Below are positions 9,640-19,900 of a stretch of 64,000 nucleotides of DNA, in pieces. The DNA is from CANDYO01 sp964627795 (lineage in GTDB: Bacteria; Pseudomonadota; Alphaproteobacteria; Rickettsiales; CANDYO01), in the NCBI GenBank assembly GCA_964627795.1, contig CAZVLF010000009.1:1-64000 (forward strand), read 5' to 3'. Below the pieces are notes generated by a model. That model worked only from the letters and a program-made list of their open reading frames with translations. It was not told where the DNA came from and did not search any database. Every line of letters begins with the position of its first letter. Position 1 is the first letter of the stretch. A program made the position numbers and the translations under genes.

Positions 9640-9843
9640 TTAAAAGCTCAAAATAATTCACCAAGAATTCATGATATAATTTCTTCAATTGTTAAAACTC
9701 TTAATCAAGGCTATTCAAATAATGATTAGGCAATCAACTTAAAATTTTAAAAAAATATCGAATATTATAATAATAACATTCATCCCAAATTTTTAGAATA
9801 TTTAGGTAATGAGAGTCTAAATATTTATGGAGTTTTAGTATAA
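9640..9843 (+). pseudogene. Decayed short ORF remnant
   Basis: A single forward frame reads KAQNNSPRIHDIISSIVKTL, then continues for about 45 more codons to a terminal stop at 9841-9843, with two internal stops (TAG near 9727, TAA near 9748). The residue composition looks protein-like, and a promoter lies just upstream. The family is not recognised. It may be the relic of a gene that followed the lytic transglycosylase. The rest of the 9492-9898 spacer holds nothing else I can identify. Confidence 0.35.
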
Positions 9844-9898
9844 TTAAAATAGTGAAGCTACTATTAGCAATAAAAAATCCTTCTAAAGACTGAATTTT

Positions 9899-11161
9899 TT
9901 ATGTTGTCTTTTCATAGCCTTCCATGATTTCAACTAATGAACTATATCCAAGTAATTGTGCAAATCTTAAAGGAGAATATTTCAATATACATTCAGCGCT
10001 AATATTTGCACCATGTTTAAGTAAAGATTTTACAATATCAAGGTTATTATTTTGAACTGCTATATAAAGTGGAGTGGCACCATTGTTAGCTTTTATTTCC
10101 GTATTAGCTCCATATTCTAATAGCAATTCAATTATATTAAAATAATTATTTTCTGCGGCTATATATAAAGAAGTAGCACCAATACTTGGTTCAAAATAAT
10201 CTATGTCTATTCTTAAATTAAGATATTTTTTTACTTTTTCATAATTTCCATCAATTACAGCTTGAAGCAAATTTTTTGTATTTATAGTGGTTTTTTTGGT
10301 TATTCTTTCTTTTAAAGCTGGAAGATACTTTAAAATTTTATCATCATAAGTGGTTGAATATTTTTTATTATCATTTATAAGCTGATTTATTCTCTGCTTT
10401 TTTTGCTCTTCAGGTAATAATTTGTTTACAAGGTAAACTCTATTTAATTTATTTTTAGTGAAATATTCCCAATCTCTTGCCCAGTAATGGTTGATTGATA
10501 ATATTTGATCGCCCCTAAAATAAGAATAGGGTCCATAGATTAATTTGTAATCTTCTGTAATTTGTGCATATCCTGATTTAAGTATAGGAAAATGTGGATT
10601 TATAAATGTTTCTACATAACGTGGTTTAACTATGCTTTTAACCACTGGGTCATAAGAATATTCTTCTCGTAAAAAAAGCTTTTCTGTTAATAGGTCATCT
10701 TTTTGTAGATTGGTTACATTTCCTGATCCAAAAATGCGCCAATTAATTGAAAGAGCTGCATATTCATCATATTTACTTAAAACTTGGGGGAGATTTTGTT
10801 CTTTTACAGGAAATAGAAATTCATCACTATCAACAATTATAAGCCATTCTACTTCATTTTTTACTTTTAAAGTAATGTGTAGATAAGCATTACACTGTAA
10901 TTGTAACCATTCTTGAGGAGTTTCTGTGTTTAAATTTAAGTTTATTAAATCTATTGTTTGATCTTTTATGTATGGTTCTAAAACTTGCATATAATGATCA
11001 TTGCTGTTATGGTTATATAGATAGAAGTGTTCAACGCCGATTAGTTTATAAAATTCTATCCATTCTTCTAAATATTTTGCATCATCACGAAAAATTGCTG
11101 TTAGAGCCAAATAATATTTCGGGCTTTCAAGCATTTCAACTTCAAAGGTATATTGTTCCAT
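9899..11161 (-). CDS. GT92-like glycosyltransferase fused to ankyrin repeats
   Basis: A 420-residue fusion. Residues ~15-270 match the glycosyltransferase family 92 (DUF23) pattern: an N-terminal IFRDDAKYLEEWIEFYKLIG block, then YLYNHNSND, and the metal/nucleotide-sugar motif DSDEF at 111-115. Residues ~295-415 contain three to four ankyrin repeats (for example GATPLYIAVQNNNLDIVKSL). There is no signal peptide or membrane segment. Ankyrin fusion to a glycosyltransferase is unusual in bacterial housekeeping and suggests a host-directed effector, an inference supported by the similar cluster at 31.9-43.1 kb. Acceptor and sugar are unknown. Confidence 0.8.
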   Translation of the reverse strand: MEQYTFEVEMLESPKYYLALTAIFRDDAKYLEEWIEFYKLIGVEHFYLYNHNSNDHYMQVLEPYIKDQTIDLINLNLNTETPQEWLQLQCNAYLHITLKVKNEVEWLIIVDSDEFLFPVKEQNLPQVLSKYDEYAALSINWRIFGSGNVTNLQKDDLLTEKLFLREEYSYDPVVKSIVKPRYVETFINPHFPILKSGYAQITEDYKLIYGPYSYFRGDQILSINHYWARDWEYFTKNKLNRVYLVNKLLPEEQKKQRINQLINDNKKYSTTYDDKILKYLPALKERITKKTTINTKNLLQAVIDGNYEKVKKYLNLRIDIDYFEPSIGATSLYIAAENNYFNIIELLLEYGANTEIKANNGATPLYIAVQNNNLDIVKSLLKHGANISAECILKYSPLRFAQLLGYSSLVEIMEGYEKTT

Positions 11162-11212
11162 AATTATAACTTTATTTAATTGGATTTTTTATGATCATTT
11201 GCTAAATATCAT

Positions 11213-11247
11213 AAAAAAAGCCGCTTTTTTTAAAAGCGGCTTTTTTG
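11213..11247 (-). terminator. Rho-independent terminator of rplS
   Basis: AAAAAAGCCGCTTTT (11214-11228) pairs with AAAAGCGGCTTTTTT (11232-11246) around a three-base loop. The A-run becomes a U-tract on the minus strand just after the rplS stop. The symmetric T-run also allows termination from the other direction. Confidence 0.85.
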
Positions 11248-11270
11248 ACTACTAAATATACTTAAAAAAG

Positions 11271-11642
11271 TTATTTTTGCTCAATGAATTTTTCTTTAAT
11301 CCTTGCAGCTTTACCTCTTAAATTACGCATATAGTAAAGTTTAGCGCGTCTTACAACACCGCGCCTAACAGTAACTATGCTATCAATTCTTGGAGAGTAA
11401 AGGGGGAAACGACGTTCAACACCTTGATCGTGACTAATTTTACGAACCACAAAAGAAGATTGAAGACCACGATTACGAATAGCAATACAAACTCCTTCAA
11501 AGGCCTGGATTCTTTCTGCTGTACCTTCAACGATCTTTACGTTTACTCTTACAGTATCACCATAAGAAAATTTATCATAACGCTTACCTTCGATAAGCTT
11601 TGCTATTTGTTCTTGTTCAAATTGTTGCAGTTGTTTAGACAT
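11271..11642 (-). CDS. rplS: 50S ribosomal protein L19
   Basis: A 123-residue ribosomal protein at the 30S-50S interface. It has the L19 blocks GDTVRVNVKIVEGTAERIQA, FEGVCIAIRNRG and PLYSPRIDSI, followed by the basic RRGVVRRAKLYYMRNLRGKA tail. An AAGGATG ribosome-binding site precedes the ATG, and a strong terminator follows. In many bacteria rplS travels with trmD and rimM; here it stands alone. Confidence 0.96.
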   Translation of the reverse strand: MSKQLQQFEQEQIAKLIEGKRYDKFSYGDTVRVNVKIVEGTAERIQAFEGVCIAIRNRGLQSSFVVRKISHDQGVERRFPLYSPRIDSIVTVRRGVVRRAKLYYMRNLRGKAARIKEKFIEQK

Positions 11643-11770
11643 GACACATCCTTAATTAAACTTTTAAATGACGATTAACATATACAAATTCTTCATAAAT
11701 TGCAAAGGAAATTTATGTTTTTTTCAATTTTTTTAGTTGAAAAATGTTAGAGTAGACCTTTCCTGTATAA

Positions 11771-12880
11771 TTATGGACGTAAAATCGTTGCAATTGCTTG
11801 TACGGCAATTCCTTCTCCTCTTCCAGTAAAACCCATTTTCTCTGTGGTAGTGGCTTTGATATTTATATATTCATGATTTATTCTTAAAATTTTTGATAAA
11901 TTGAGTCTTATTGATTCTTTAAAAGAGTAAAGCTTAGGCTGTTCGCATATTATAGTGACATCAATATTATTAATTCTTGCATTTTTTTGGTTAAGTAGCT
12001 CTAAACAATGTTCAAGAAATATTATTGAGTTAGCGTTTTTCCATTTTATATCTGAAGGGGGGAAGTGAAGACCTATATCTCCTTCACCCATTGCGCCAAG
12101 TAAAGCATCAACAACTGCATGAATTAGAACATCTCCATCTGAGTGGGCTTCGATAGACTTTGAAAATGGAATTTTAACTCCACCTAAGGTAATAAAATTT
12201 TCATTAGTGGTGTTTTCAAAAAATTTATGAGCATCAAAACCAATGCCTGTTGAAGTTATCTCCATAACATCCTCTTTATAGGTGATTTTTATATTTTCTT
12301 TTTCCCCTTGGATGTATTTCAAAGGGATGGGAAAATTTGATTCATCAGTAAAGAATATATCTGATTTATTATATTCACTGAGTAATTGATTAAAATAAAA
12401 ACCTTGAGGGGTTTGAGTGGTATATAAATTAGTTCTATCTATATTTTCTACTCTATCTTGGTTAATTCTTTTTACGGTCTCAGTTATAGGAAAGGTTGGT
12501 ATTACTCCATGATAAGGATAGTTTTTAAGGTTTTTAATGATTTTACTAATAAGTTTATTAGATAAATAGGGGCGATTACTATCATGAATTAGAATTAAGT
12601 CAGGTTGATATTTAGCAAGTTCATTCAATCCATTTTTTACAGACTCACCTCTTGATGGGCCACCAAAGATTGGAGAAATAAGCTTAAATCTATTACAATG
12701 CTGTTCATATAATTCTATATCTTGAGGTCTTATTACTACAGCCACTTCATCAATTTCTGGATGATGACAAAATTTTGAAACAGTTTTATAAAGTATGTTG
12801 TTAGTATATTGTTTTGGAATAGATGAGGAAAATCTTTCTCCACACCCTCCAGCAACAATTAGAGCAAAAACTTTAACCAT
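11771..12880 (-). CDS. ispDF: Bifunctional IspD/IspF (MEP isoprenoid pathway)
   Basis: A 369-residue fusion of two MEP-pathway enzymes. Residues 1-~210 are IspD (2-C-methyl-D-erythritol 4-phosphate cytidylyltransferase) with the nucleotide-binding start ALIVAGGCGERF and SIPKQY. Residues ~212-369 are IspF (2,4-cyclodiphosphate synthase) with GIGFDAHKF, IEAHSDGDVLIHAVVDALLG and the C-terminal TTTEKMGFTGRGEGI. The metal ligands Asp/His of IspF (DAH, and His in AHSDGD) are present. Such fusions are common in alphaproteobacteria. Its start overlaps the end of the upstream hydrolase gene by eight bases, so the two are coupled. Confidence 0.95.
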   Translation of the reverse strand: MVKVFALIVAGGCGERFSSSIPKQYTNNILYKTVSKFCHHPEIDEVAVVIRPQDIELYEQHCNRFKLISPIFGGPSRGESVKNGLNELAKYQPDLILIHDSNRPYLSNKLISKIIKNLKNYPYHGVIPTFPITETVKRINQDRVENIDRTNLYTTQTPQGFYFNQLLSEYNKSDIFFTDESNFPIPLKYIQGEKENIKITYKEDVMEITSTGIGFDAHKFFENTTNENFITLGGVKIPFSKSIEAHSDGDVLIHAVVDALLGAMGEGDIGLHFPPSDIKWKNANSIIFLEHCLELLNQKNARINNIDVTIICEQPKLYSFKESIRLNLSKILRINHEYINIKATTTEKMGFTGRGEGIAVQAIATILRP

Positions 12881-13754
12881 GGTTTTGTGATTTATAAAAT
12901 GTTTCTAATAATATATCACCAATTTCTTCAATAAATAAAGATGATAATATATGACCCATATTTTTTATTATAAATAATTTAGCATTAAAGATATGTTCTT
13001 TAGCATAATATGCATGTTCAACTTTAATTATAGGGTCGTCACTACCATGAATAATAGTTATTGGAATTTGGGAAGAAATAAATTTTCTTCGGTCTCCTGG
13101 TGAGCTTAAAATTGCAAGACGATGATTTCTTACAGCATTTTTGGATTTTGCTCTTGAGTAAGATTCTTTTGCTAGTTGATGCCATTCATCGTAAGGAAAA
13201 TTGCACGCCTCTCCATTAAATAATTGCCAAATTTCAGTTAGTGATTTTATTCTTTCTTCAATATTGGTGCGAGGAATTTGATATAGCTGAGCAATTTTAT
13301 GCACTACATCAGGGTTTTGACCTGGAAGTCCACTTATTTTTCTAGCTCCTCTTAAGGACATGCTGTTGATTGTGGTCATTATTAGCGAAAGAGATAGAAT
13401 TCTTTCTTCAAAATAATGGCTTAACATTTGAGCTATATAGCCCCCCATAGATTTTCCAACAATATGGGTTTTATCGATGTTTAGTTGATCCATGATTGAA
13501 ATAACATCTTCAGCTAAAGCTTTAAGATCATATGGATTAGTATCAAAATTATAGCTTGATGATTTTCCTGTATCTCTGTTATCATAGCGGATTACAAAAT
13601 AACCTTCTTTAGCTAATTTTTCACAAAGAGAGGTAAGCCATAATATACCTTGACCAGCAGCGCCAGAGATAAGTATTACAGATGGATCAGTTTTTTTACC
13701 AAAGGTTTGGATACATAACTCAGGATAGTTAGCTGTTAATAATAGCTCTTCCAT
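12873..13754 (-). CDS. Alpha/beta hydrolase
   Basis: A 293-residue protein of the alpha/beta hydrolase fold with no signal peptide. The nucleophile elbow is GKSMGG (Ser102). The strand-3/oxyanion region is LISGAAGQGILWL, the acidic residue is likely in HGSDDPIIKVEHA, and the catalytic His lies in KNMGHIL near the C-terminus. All three triad members can be placed. The substrate is unknown; esterase or epoxide-hydrolase-like activity is possible. It lies two bases from the nfu gene and overlaps ispDF, so nfu-hydrolase-ispDF looks like one transcription unit. Confidence 0.85.
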   Translation of the reverse strand: MEELLLTANYPELCIQTFGKKTDPSVILISGAAGQGILWLTSLCEKLAKEGYFVIRYDNRDTGKSSSYNFDTNPYDLKALAEDVISIMDQLNIDKTHIVGKSMGGYIAQMLSHYFEERILSLSLIMTTINSMSLRGARKISGLPGQNPDVVHKIAQLYQIPRTNIEERIKSLTEIWQLFNGEACNFPYDEWHQLAKESYSRAKSKNAVRNHRLAILSSPGDRRKFISSQIPITIIHGSDDPIIKVEHAYYAKEHIFNAKLFIIKNMGHILSSLFIEEIGDILLETFYKSQNHG

Positions 13755-13756
13755 TA

Positions 13757-14302
13757 CTAAATTGCTTCAACAGATATTACTTCAGGAACATAATATTTAA
13801 GCATATTTTCAATTCCATTTTTAAGAGTTACGGTGGAGCTTGGGCATCCTGCGCATGCGCCATGAAGCTGGAGTCTTACAATTCCTTCTTTAAAATCGTG
13901 AAAAACTATGTCACCACCATCTTGCATAACTGCTGGTCGCACTTTTGTTTCAATAATTTCTCGGATCTCTTTAACTATTTTATCTTCATCTTCATTAGCT
14001 TCAAGTTTAGAAATTTTGCTGCTAGAAACTGTGTCTTCCCCAGAAATTAAGAAGTCCATTATTGTTACTAGAAGCTCAGCCTTAATTTCATCCCATGCTT
14101 TATCTTCTAATTTTGTTACAGTGATAAAATCATACCCTAAGAAAACAGATTTCACATAGTTAAGAGAGAAAAGTTTTTGTGCAAGTTTAGAACATGCAGC
14201 ATCATCCACATTTAAGAAATTCATGGGCATTGCTGAAATAGTTCTTCCTGGTAAAAATTTTAATGATTGAGGATTGGGGGTTTCTTCGGTTTGAATAAAC
14301 AT
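13757..14302 (-). CDS. NifU-like Fe-S cluster carrier (Nfu type)
   Basis: A 181-residue iron-sulfur cluster carrier. Residues ~1-88 match the Nfu N-terminal domain (TEETPNPQSLKFLPGR). Residues ~108-178 form the NifU C-terminal domain, with VRPAVMQDGGDI and the cluster-binding CAGC (Cys150, Cys153). The length agrees with mitochondrial and alphaproteobacterial Nfu proteins. It likely delivers clusters to respiratory enzymes and lipoate synthase. First gene of the probable unit with the hydrolase and ispDF. Confidence 0.93.
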   Translation of the reverse strand: MFIQTEETPNPQSLKFLPGRTISAMPMNFLNVDDAACSKLAQKLFSLNYVKSVFLGYDFITVTKLEDKAWDEIKAELLVTIMDFLISGEDTVSSSKISKLEANEDEDKIVKEIREIIETKVRPAVMQDGGDIVFHDFKEGIVRLQLHGACAGCPSSTVTLKNGIENMLKYYVPEVISVEAI

Positions 14303-14398
14303 AATTTTTCAATATTTTTGCTTTACTAAATACCCACATTATAACAAAAACATAGTAAAATTGTCAAGAATTAGGTTTTTATAGATTTGTTTTATTGT

Positions 14399-16615
14399 TT
14401 AATCAAGCTTGTTGTTTCTAGCCAATCCTGCTGGAGGTATTTTACCAGTTTTTCCTCTTGTGCTAATCCAAGGTGTTAATTTCTTTTCAGTTCTTTGTTG
14501 CCCTAAGTAATTCCAACTTAAGCCTTCCTCAGAAGAAAATAATTTAAAAGAAGAAAGTTTAGCATTTTGGTATTTTTGGAGTTGAACGCCTTGCCCTTTT
14601 TTAAGTTCAGGAATTTCTTCAGTTTTAAAAATTAACAATTTTCTAGTTGTGCTAAGAAGAGCTATAAGATTGTGTTTTTCTTCTATAATTTTTATACCGA
14701 TAGCCTCATCTCCAACTGCAAGATTCATGATCTTCTTACCCATTTTTGTTTGAGCTAGAACTTCATTGGAATCTATTTTAAATCCTTTACCATTTGAGCT
14801 TATAAGAAGAAGCTTATTGTGGTTATTATAAAGAATTATATCAACGATATGCTCATCTTTATCAAATTCAAAAATAATATTGATTGGATCCCCATCTCCA
14901 CGGGTAATGGTTAAAGTGTGAGCGGATATAGTATAAAATTTGCCTAGTTGCGTGAAAATGATGATTTTATCTGTGGTGTATAGTTCAAGTAAAAATTTAG
15001 GTCCGTCTCCATCTTTATAGCGGATGTTTTCTTGAGGAATGTTGTGGCCCTTTAAAGCTCTAACCCATCCTAATTGAGAGCAAACAAATGTAATAGGTTC
15101 TTTAGCTATAAAAGTTTCTATATCAACTGATTGAGTACTTGGTAACAAAGAGTTTTCAATTATAGTTCTACGTGCGCCAAGTGCGGTTTTCTGTCCAAAT
15201 TTTTGCTTAATTTCACCAATCTCACTTTTTATTACTTTTTTAAGTGATGCTGGGTTAGAGATAATATCTTCAAGTTCTTCTTTTTCTTTTGTTAATTGAT
15301 CATGTTCTGATCTTATTTCTGCTTCTTCAAGCTTTCTTAGTGACTTAAGTCTCATATTTAGAATAGCTTCTGCTTGAATTTCAGTAAGCGAGAATTTTTT
15401 AATTAATTCTTCTTTTGGTTCATCTTCATAGCGTATTATTCTTATAACTTCATCTAAATTAAGATAGGCTATTAAGAAACCTTCTAAGATTTCCAAACGA
15501 TGTTTTATTTTATCGAGTCTAAATTGCGATCTTTTTAAAACTATAATTTCTCGGTGTTTTAAAAATTCTTCTAAAACTTCTTTAATCCCCATTACTCTTG
15601 GAGTTGATTTGCTATCAAGCACATTCATGTTTAAATTAAATCTATATTCTAGATCGGTTAATTTAAACAGAGACTCCATTATATTTTCAGGGGAAATAGA
15701 GGAGTTTTTCGGTTTTATAATAACAGAGATATTTTCTGCTGAATCATCATAAAATTCTTCAATAAGTGGCAATTTTTTCTCTTTAAAGAGATCAGCCATT
15801 TTTTCTATTAATTTTGATTTTTGTACCTGATAAGGAATTTGTGTGATAACGATTTGATATGTATTACGAGGTAAGTCTTGCTTGTGCCATATTGCTCTAA
15901 CTTTAAAATTTCCTCTTCCTGATTCATATATTTTTATAAGATTTTCTCTAGTTTCATGTATTATTCCGCCTGTTGGAAAGTCAGGACCAGCTATATGTTC
16001 AAGAATTTCAGCAGTCGAAAGATGTGGCTTTGAAAGTAATGAAGTTAAAGCGTCACATAATTCACCTATGTTATGAGGAGGAATAGAGGTGGCCATTCCA
16101 ACTGCAATTCCTTCAGTTCCATTAGCGAGTAGGTTAGGGAAGCTGGCTGGTAGTAAACATGGTTCACTATCTTGGTCATCATAAGTAGATTTAAAGTTAA
16201 CAGTATCTTCCTCTATATTTTTTAAAAGATATAAGGCTATCTCAGTTAATCTTGATTCGGTATAACGCATTGCTGCTGCATTATCTCCATCTATAGAGCC
16301 AAAATTTCCTTGTCCTTGGATAAGTGGATACCTAATGGTGAAATCCTGAGCAAGGCGCACTAATGCATCATAAACAGCTGTATCTCCATGAGGATGATAT
16401 TTACCAATGACATCACCAACAACACGAGCGCATTTCTTATAGGCTGCTTTAGGATCCATTTTTAACTGAAGCATTGCATATAAAATACGCCTATGTACAG
16501 GCTTTAAACCATCTCTAACATCTGGTAGTGATCTGGCCATAATGGTAGAAAGAGCATAAGATAAATATCTTTCGCTTAGCGCTTCAGTAAACTTGGTCTT
16601 AATAATCTCACTCAT
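14399..16615 (-). CDS. parC: DNA topoisomerase IV subunit A
   Basis: A 738-residue type IIA topoisomerase A subunit that decatenates chromosomes with ParE. The breakage-reunion domain shows RSLPDVRDGLKPVHRRILYA, the HPHGDTAVYD block and AAMRYTESR with catalytic Tyr118. The C-terminal part is short, with few pinwheel blades and no GyrA-type GQRGGKG box, which favours ParC over GyrA. Residues at the classic quinolone positions are Thr79 and Asp83. Transcribed divergently from the giant repeat protein gene. Confidence 0.93.
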   Translation of the reverse strand: MSEIIKTKFTEALSERYLSYALSTIMARSLPDVRDGLKPVHRRILYAMLQLKMDPKAAYKKCARVVGDVIGKYHPHGDTAVYDALVRLAQDFTIRYPLIQGQGNFGSIDGDNAAAMRYTESRLTEIALYLLKNIEEDTVNFKSTYDDQDSEPCLLPASFPNLLANGTEGIAVGMATSIPPHNIGELCDALTSLLSKPHLSTAEILEHIAGPDFPTGGIIHETRENLIKIYESGRGNFKVRAIWHKQDLPRNTYQIVITQIPYQVQKSKLIEKMADLFKEKKLPLIEEFYDDSAENISVIIKPKNSSISPENIMESLFKLTDLEYRFNLNMNVLDSKSTPRVMGIKEVLEEFLKHREIIVLKRSQFRLDKIKHRLEILEGFLIAYLNLDEVIRIIRYEDEPKEELIKKFSLTEIQAEAILNMRLKSLRKLEEAEIRSEHDQLTKEKEELEDIISNPASLKKVIKSEIGEIKQKFGQKTALGARRTIIENSLLPSTQSVDIETFIAKEPITFVCSQLGWVRALKGHNIPQENIRYKDGDGPKFLLELYTTDKIIIFTQLGKFYTISAHTLTITRGDGDPINIIFEFDKDEHIVDIILYNNHNKLLLISSNGKGFKIDSNEVLAQTKMGKKIMNLAVGDEAIGIKIIEEKHNLIALLSTTRKLLIFKTEEIPELKKGQGVQLQKYQNAKLSSFKLFSSEEGLSWNYLGQQRTEKKLTPWISTRGKTGKIPPAGLARNNKLD

Positions 16616-16995
16616 CTGTCTTTAAAATTTTTATTTAAAGGAATAATAATGCATAAAGTATATATTGAAATTTAACATCATGCCAGCAAAACTTCAGTAA
16701 CATGTTGTTATGTTATAGTTTAGGAGCTAGCTACAATTATATTTTTACTATCTTTAATTATTAAAATATAAACAAATCCAATTATAATATGCAGACCTTT
16801 ATTAATTTAATAACCATTAACTAAAATATATTGACTAATTATGTTAATTGTTGTTAATATACAAATGGTTGCTTAAATTTGCTGGTTTATATCATTAGTT
16901 GCGGTATCACTTGACAAACTTAATTAAAAATGATATAATTAATTTATTAACTTTTGTATTAATATTAGTATACGCATTTAAATCAGGAGTAATAA
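16616..16995. other. Divergent intergenic region between parC and the giant surface protein
   Basis: This AT-rich spacer holds one excellent rightward promoter (annotated separately). No ORF or RNA gene is recognisable. The parC promoter is presumably in the left part but is not obvious. Confidence 0.5.
16911..16939 (+). promoter_or_regulatory. Consensus sigma70 promoter of the giant FG-GAP gene
   Basis: A perfect -35 TTGACA (16911-16916), a 17-base spacer and a perfect -10 TATAAT (16934-16939) lie 57 bases before the start codon at 16996. This matches the housekeeping consensus at every position, so strong constitutive transcription is expected. Confidence 0.85.
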
Positions 16996-19900
16996 ATGAC
17001 AAATCTTGTAGTTAATGGTGACGCTGAGACAGGAGATTTTACCGGATGGAGTGGGGGGCAAACTTCGCAATATTCAGGTTGGGTTGTCCAAACATCAAGG
17101 CGTTCAGGCAGTTATGCCTTTAAAACGGCTTGTCAAAGTAATTGTGCTCCAATTAGTCAATCTATTTCTTCTTTTACAATTGGTTCAATTTATGAGATAT
17201 CAGTGTGGGCTAAAAATACTTTAACCCAGTCTATTAATTTTAATTTTAAAATAGATGGAAATGTAGTTTTAGACATACCTAGCATATCTTCTACAACTTC
17301 TTATCTTAATTATAATGCATATTTTCAAGCAACAGATACCACACACCTATTTACTATTGGTGCTAGTCTTCCAGGCAATCAATTTATCTATTTGGATGAC
17401 GTTACAATAACTCTTACTAGTTTAGTTAGTTTGCCTCCTTCAGCTGCTCCTACTTTTGCTCCAACTAGACAGCCAACTATGCAGCCAAGTGGCCAGCCAA
17501 CCTCTCAGCCTTCTATGCAGCCTTCTAGGCAACCAACTTCGCAACCAAGTTTTCAGCCTTTTAGGCAGCCGACCATGCAACCAAGTTCTCAACCGACCAT
17601 ACAGCCAAGTGTACAACCATCTGTTCAACCTTCTGGGACCCCATCATCACAACCAAGCGCTCAGCCAACTTTTAAACCTACTTCTCCTACAGGACAGCCA
17701 AGTGTACAACCATCTGGTCAGCCAAGTTCACAACCATCTAAGCAGCCGACGGAACAGCCAAGTTCTCAACCGACTATGCAGCCAAGTGTACAACCATCTA
17801 GGCAACCAAGTGTACAACCATCTAGGCAGCCGACGGAACAGCCAAGTTCTCAACCGACTATGCAGCCAAGTGTAAAACCATCTGGTCAACCAAGTTCACA
17901 ACCATCTAGGCAACCGACGGAACAGCCAAGTTTTCAACCGACTATGCAGCCAAGTTTACGACCATCTGGTCAACCAAGTGTACAACCATCTAGGCAGCCG
18001 ACGGAACAGCCAAGTTCTCAACCGACTACGCAGCCAAGTGTAAAACCATCTGGTCAGCCAAGTGTACAACCATCTGGTCAACCAAGTGTACAACCATCTA
18101 GGCAACCGACGGAACAGCCAAGTNNNNNNNNNNNNNNNNNNNNNNNNNNNNNNNNNNNNNNNNNNNNNNNNNNNNNNNNNNNNNNNNNNNNNNNNNNNNN
18201 NNNNNNNNNNNNNNNNNNNNNNNCTATGCAGCCAAGTTTACGACCATCTGGTCAACCAAGTGTACAACCATCTAGGCAACCGACGGAACAGCCAAGTTCT
18301 CAACCGACTATGCAGCCAAGTTCTCAACCAACCATGCAACCCATATCTCAGCCAAGTGCGCAACCATCTAAGCAGCCGACGGTGCAACCTACATCTCAGC
18401 CAAGTGTACAACCATCTAAGCAACCAGTATCGCAGATGACAACTCCGCTTCATGATCAACCAACGACACAACCAACGTCTCAACCAACAAGGCATCCATC
18501 TATGCAACCAACATCGCAACCAAGTGTTCAGCCAAGTTCTCAACCTAACTTTCAACCATCATCACAACCAACTAACCAACCCACTAGCAACCCAAGTTCT
18601 CCTACAGGACAGCCAACTTCAGCACCTACAATATTAGAAAAAGAAATATTTGGATTTGTTGATTTAAACAAGCTAACTCATTATGAGGGCATTACAATAA
18701 GTGGAAAAGCATCTTTTGATGCAAGTGGATCTTCAGTAGCAACAGCAGGAGATTTTAATGGTGATGGTTATGATGATGTTATTGTTGGTGCTCCTTTAAA
18801 TTCTCCTTTATCAAGAACAAAAGCAGGGAGTGCTTTTATTATTTATGGAAGTTATGGTAATGCTATACCAAAAGAGATAAATCTTGCTAAAATTAATACA
18901 TATCCTTTTACTCAAATATATGGACCTGCGGCTGGATATCAATGTGGTATTATTGTTAGTGAGGCAGGGGATTTTAATAAAGATGGTTATAGTGATATTA
19001 TCATAAGTTGTTATTATGCTTCACCAAATTCTTTAGAATATGCAGGAGCTGTTTATGTAGTTTATGGTAATAGCAATAAAGCTGCTTCAATTGATCTTGC
19101 TAGCCTCTCTAAAGCTCAGGGTTTTGTTATTTATGGCGCTAGTTCATATGACTATTTTGGTTTCTCAATTGCTGCTGTTGGCGACATTAATAATGATGGT
19201 TATGAAGATATAGCCCTTGGAGCTCCAACGGCTTCTCCAAACTCTAAAACTAAATCAGGAATAGTTTATCTTGTTTCGGGTAAGGATAATCAAGATAACA
19301 TAGATTTATCTATACCTTCTCATAATAATAGAACTGTTCAAATTTATGGTGCTAACTCTGGAGATTATTTTGGCTATTCCATTAGCGGAAAAATAGATGT
19401 TGATAAAGATAATTGTTCAGATCTTATAATCAGTGCTAATTATGCTTCAGATAATACAAGGATTAATTCTGGTACAACATACATAATATTCGGTAATTTT
19501 AGTGGTTCAAGTTTAAATTTAGCTAATTTTGGTTTATCTCAAGGAATTAGAATATATGGCGCTAATGAAGGAGATAGAAGTGGCTATACTGTAGGTAATG
19601 CAGGAGATTTTAATCATGATGGAATTGATGATATATTTATTTCTGCACCATATTCATCTCCTTTATCAAGATCTCAAGCAGGAAATATTTATATACTTCA
19701 TGGATTAAATTATACAATTGACGTAGACCTTGCTAAATTCAATAAAAACTTAGGCGTTTCTGTTTATGGCTCAAAAGCAAATGATAATATTGGAACCATG
19801 GTTCATTATGCTAGAGATATTAATAATGATGGTTGCAGTGATTTAATAATAGGTTCTCCTTTAAGTTCATATTCTTCAAGAAATAAATGCGGAAAATCTT

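Noticed and set aside
17440..18555. Arg/Trp/Leu-rich and Gln/Asn-rich ORFs on both strands in the PxxQPS/T array
   Set aside because: Shadow frames of a 12-bp coding repeat; composition is an artefact of the repeat.
17431..18630. Possible CRISPR array or satellite DNA
   Set aside because: Repeats are short, contiguous and in frame, without unique spacers; they are protein-coding. The same holds for the 81-bp arrays at 23.6-31.7 kb.
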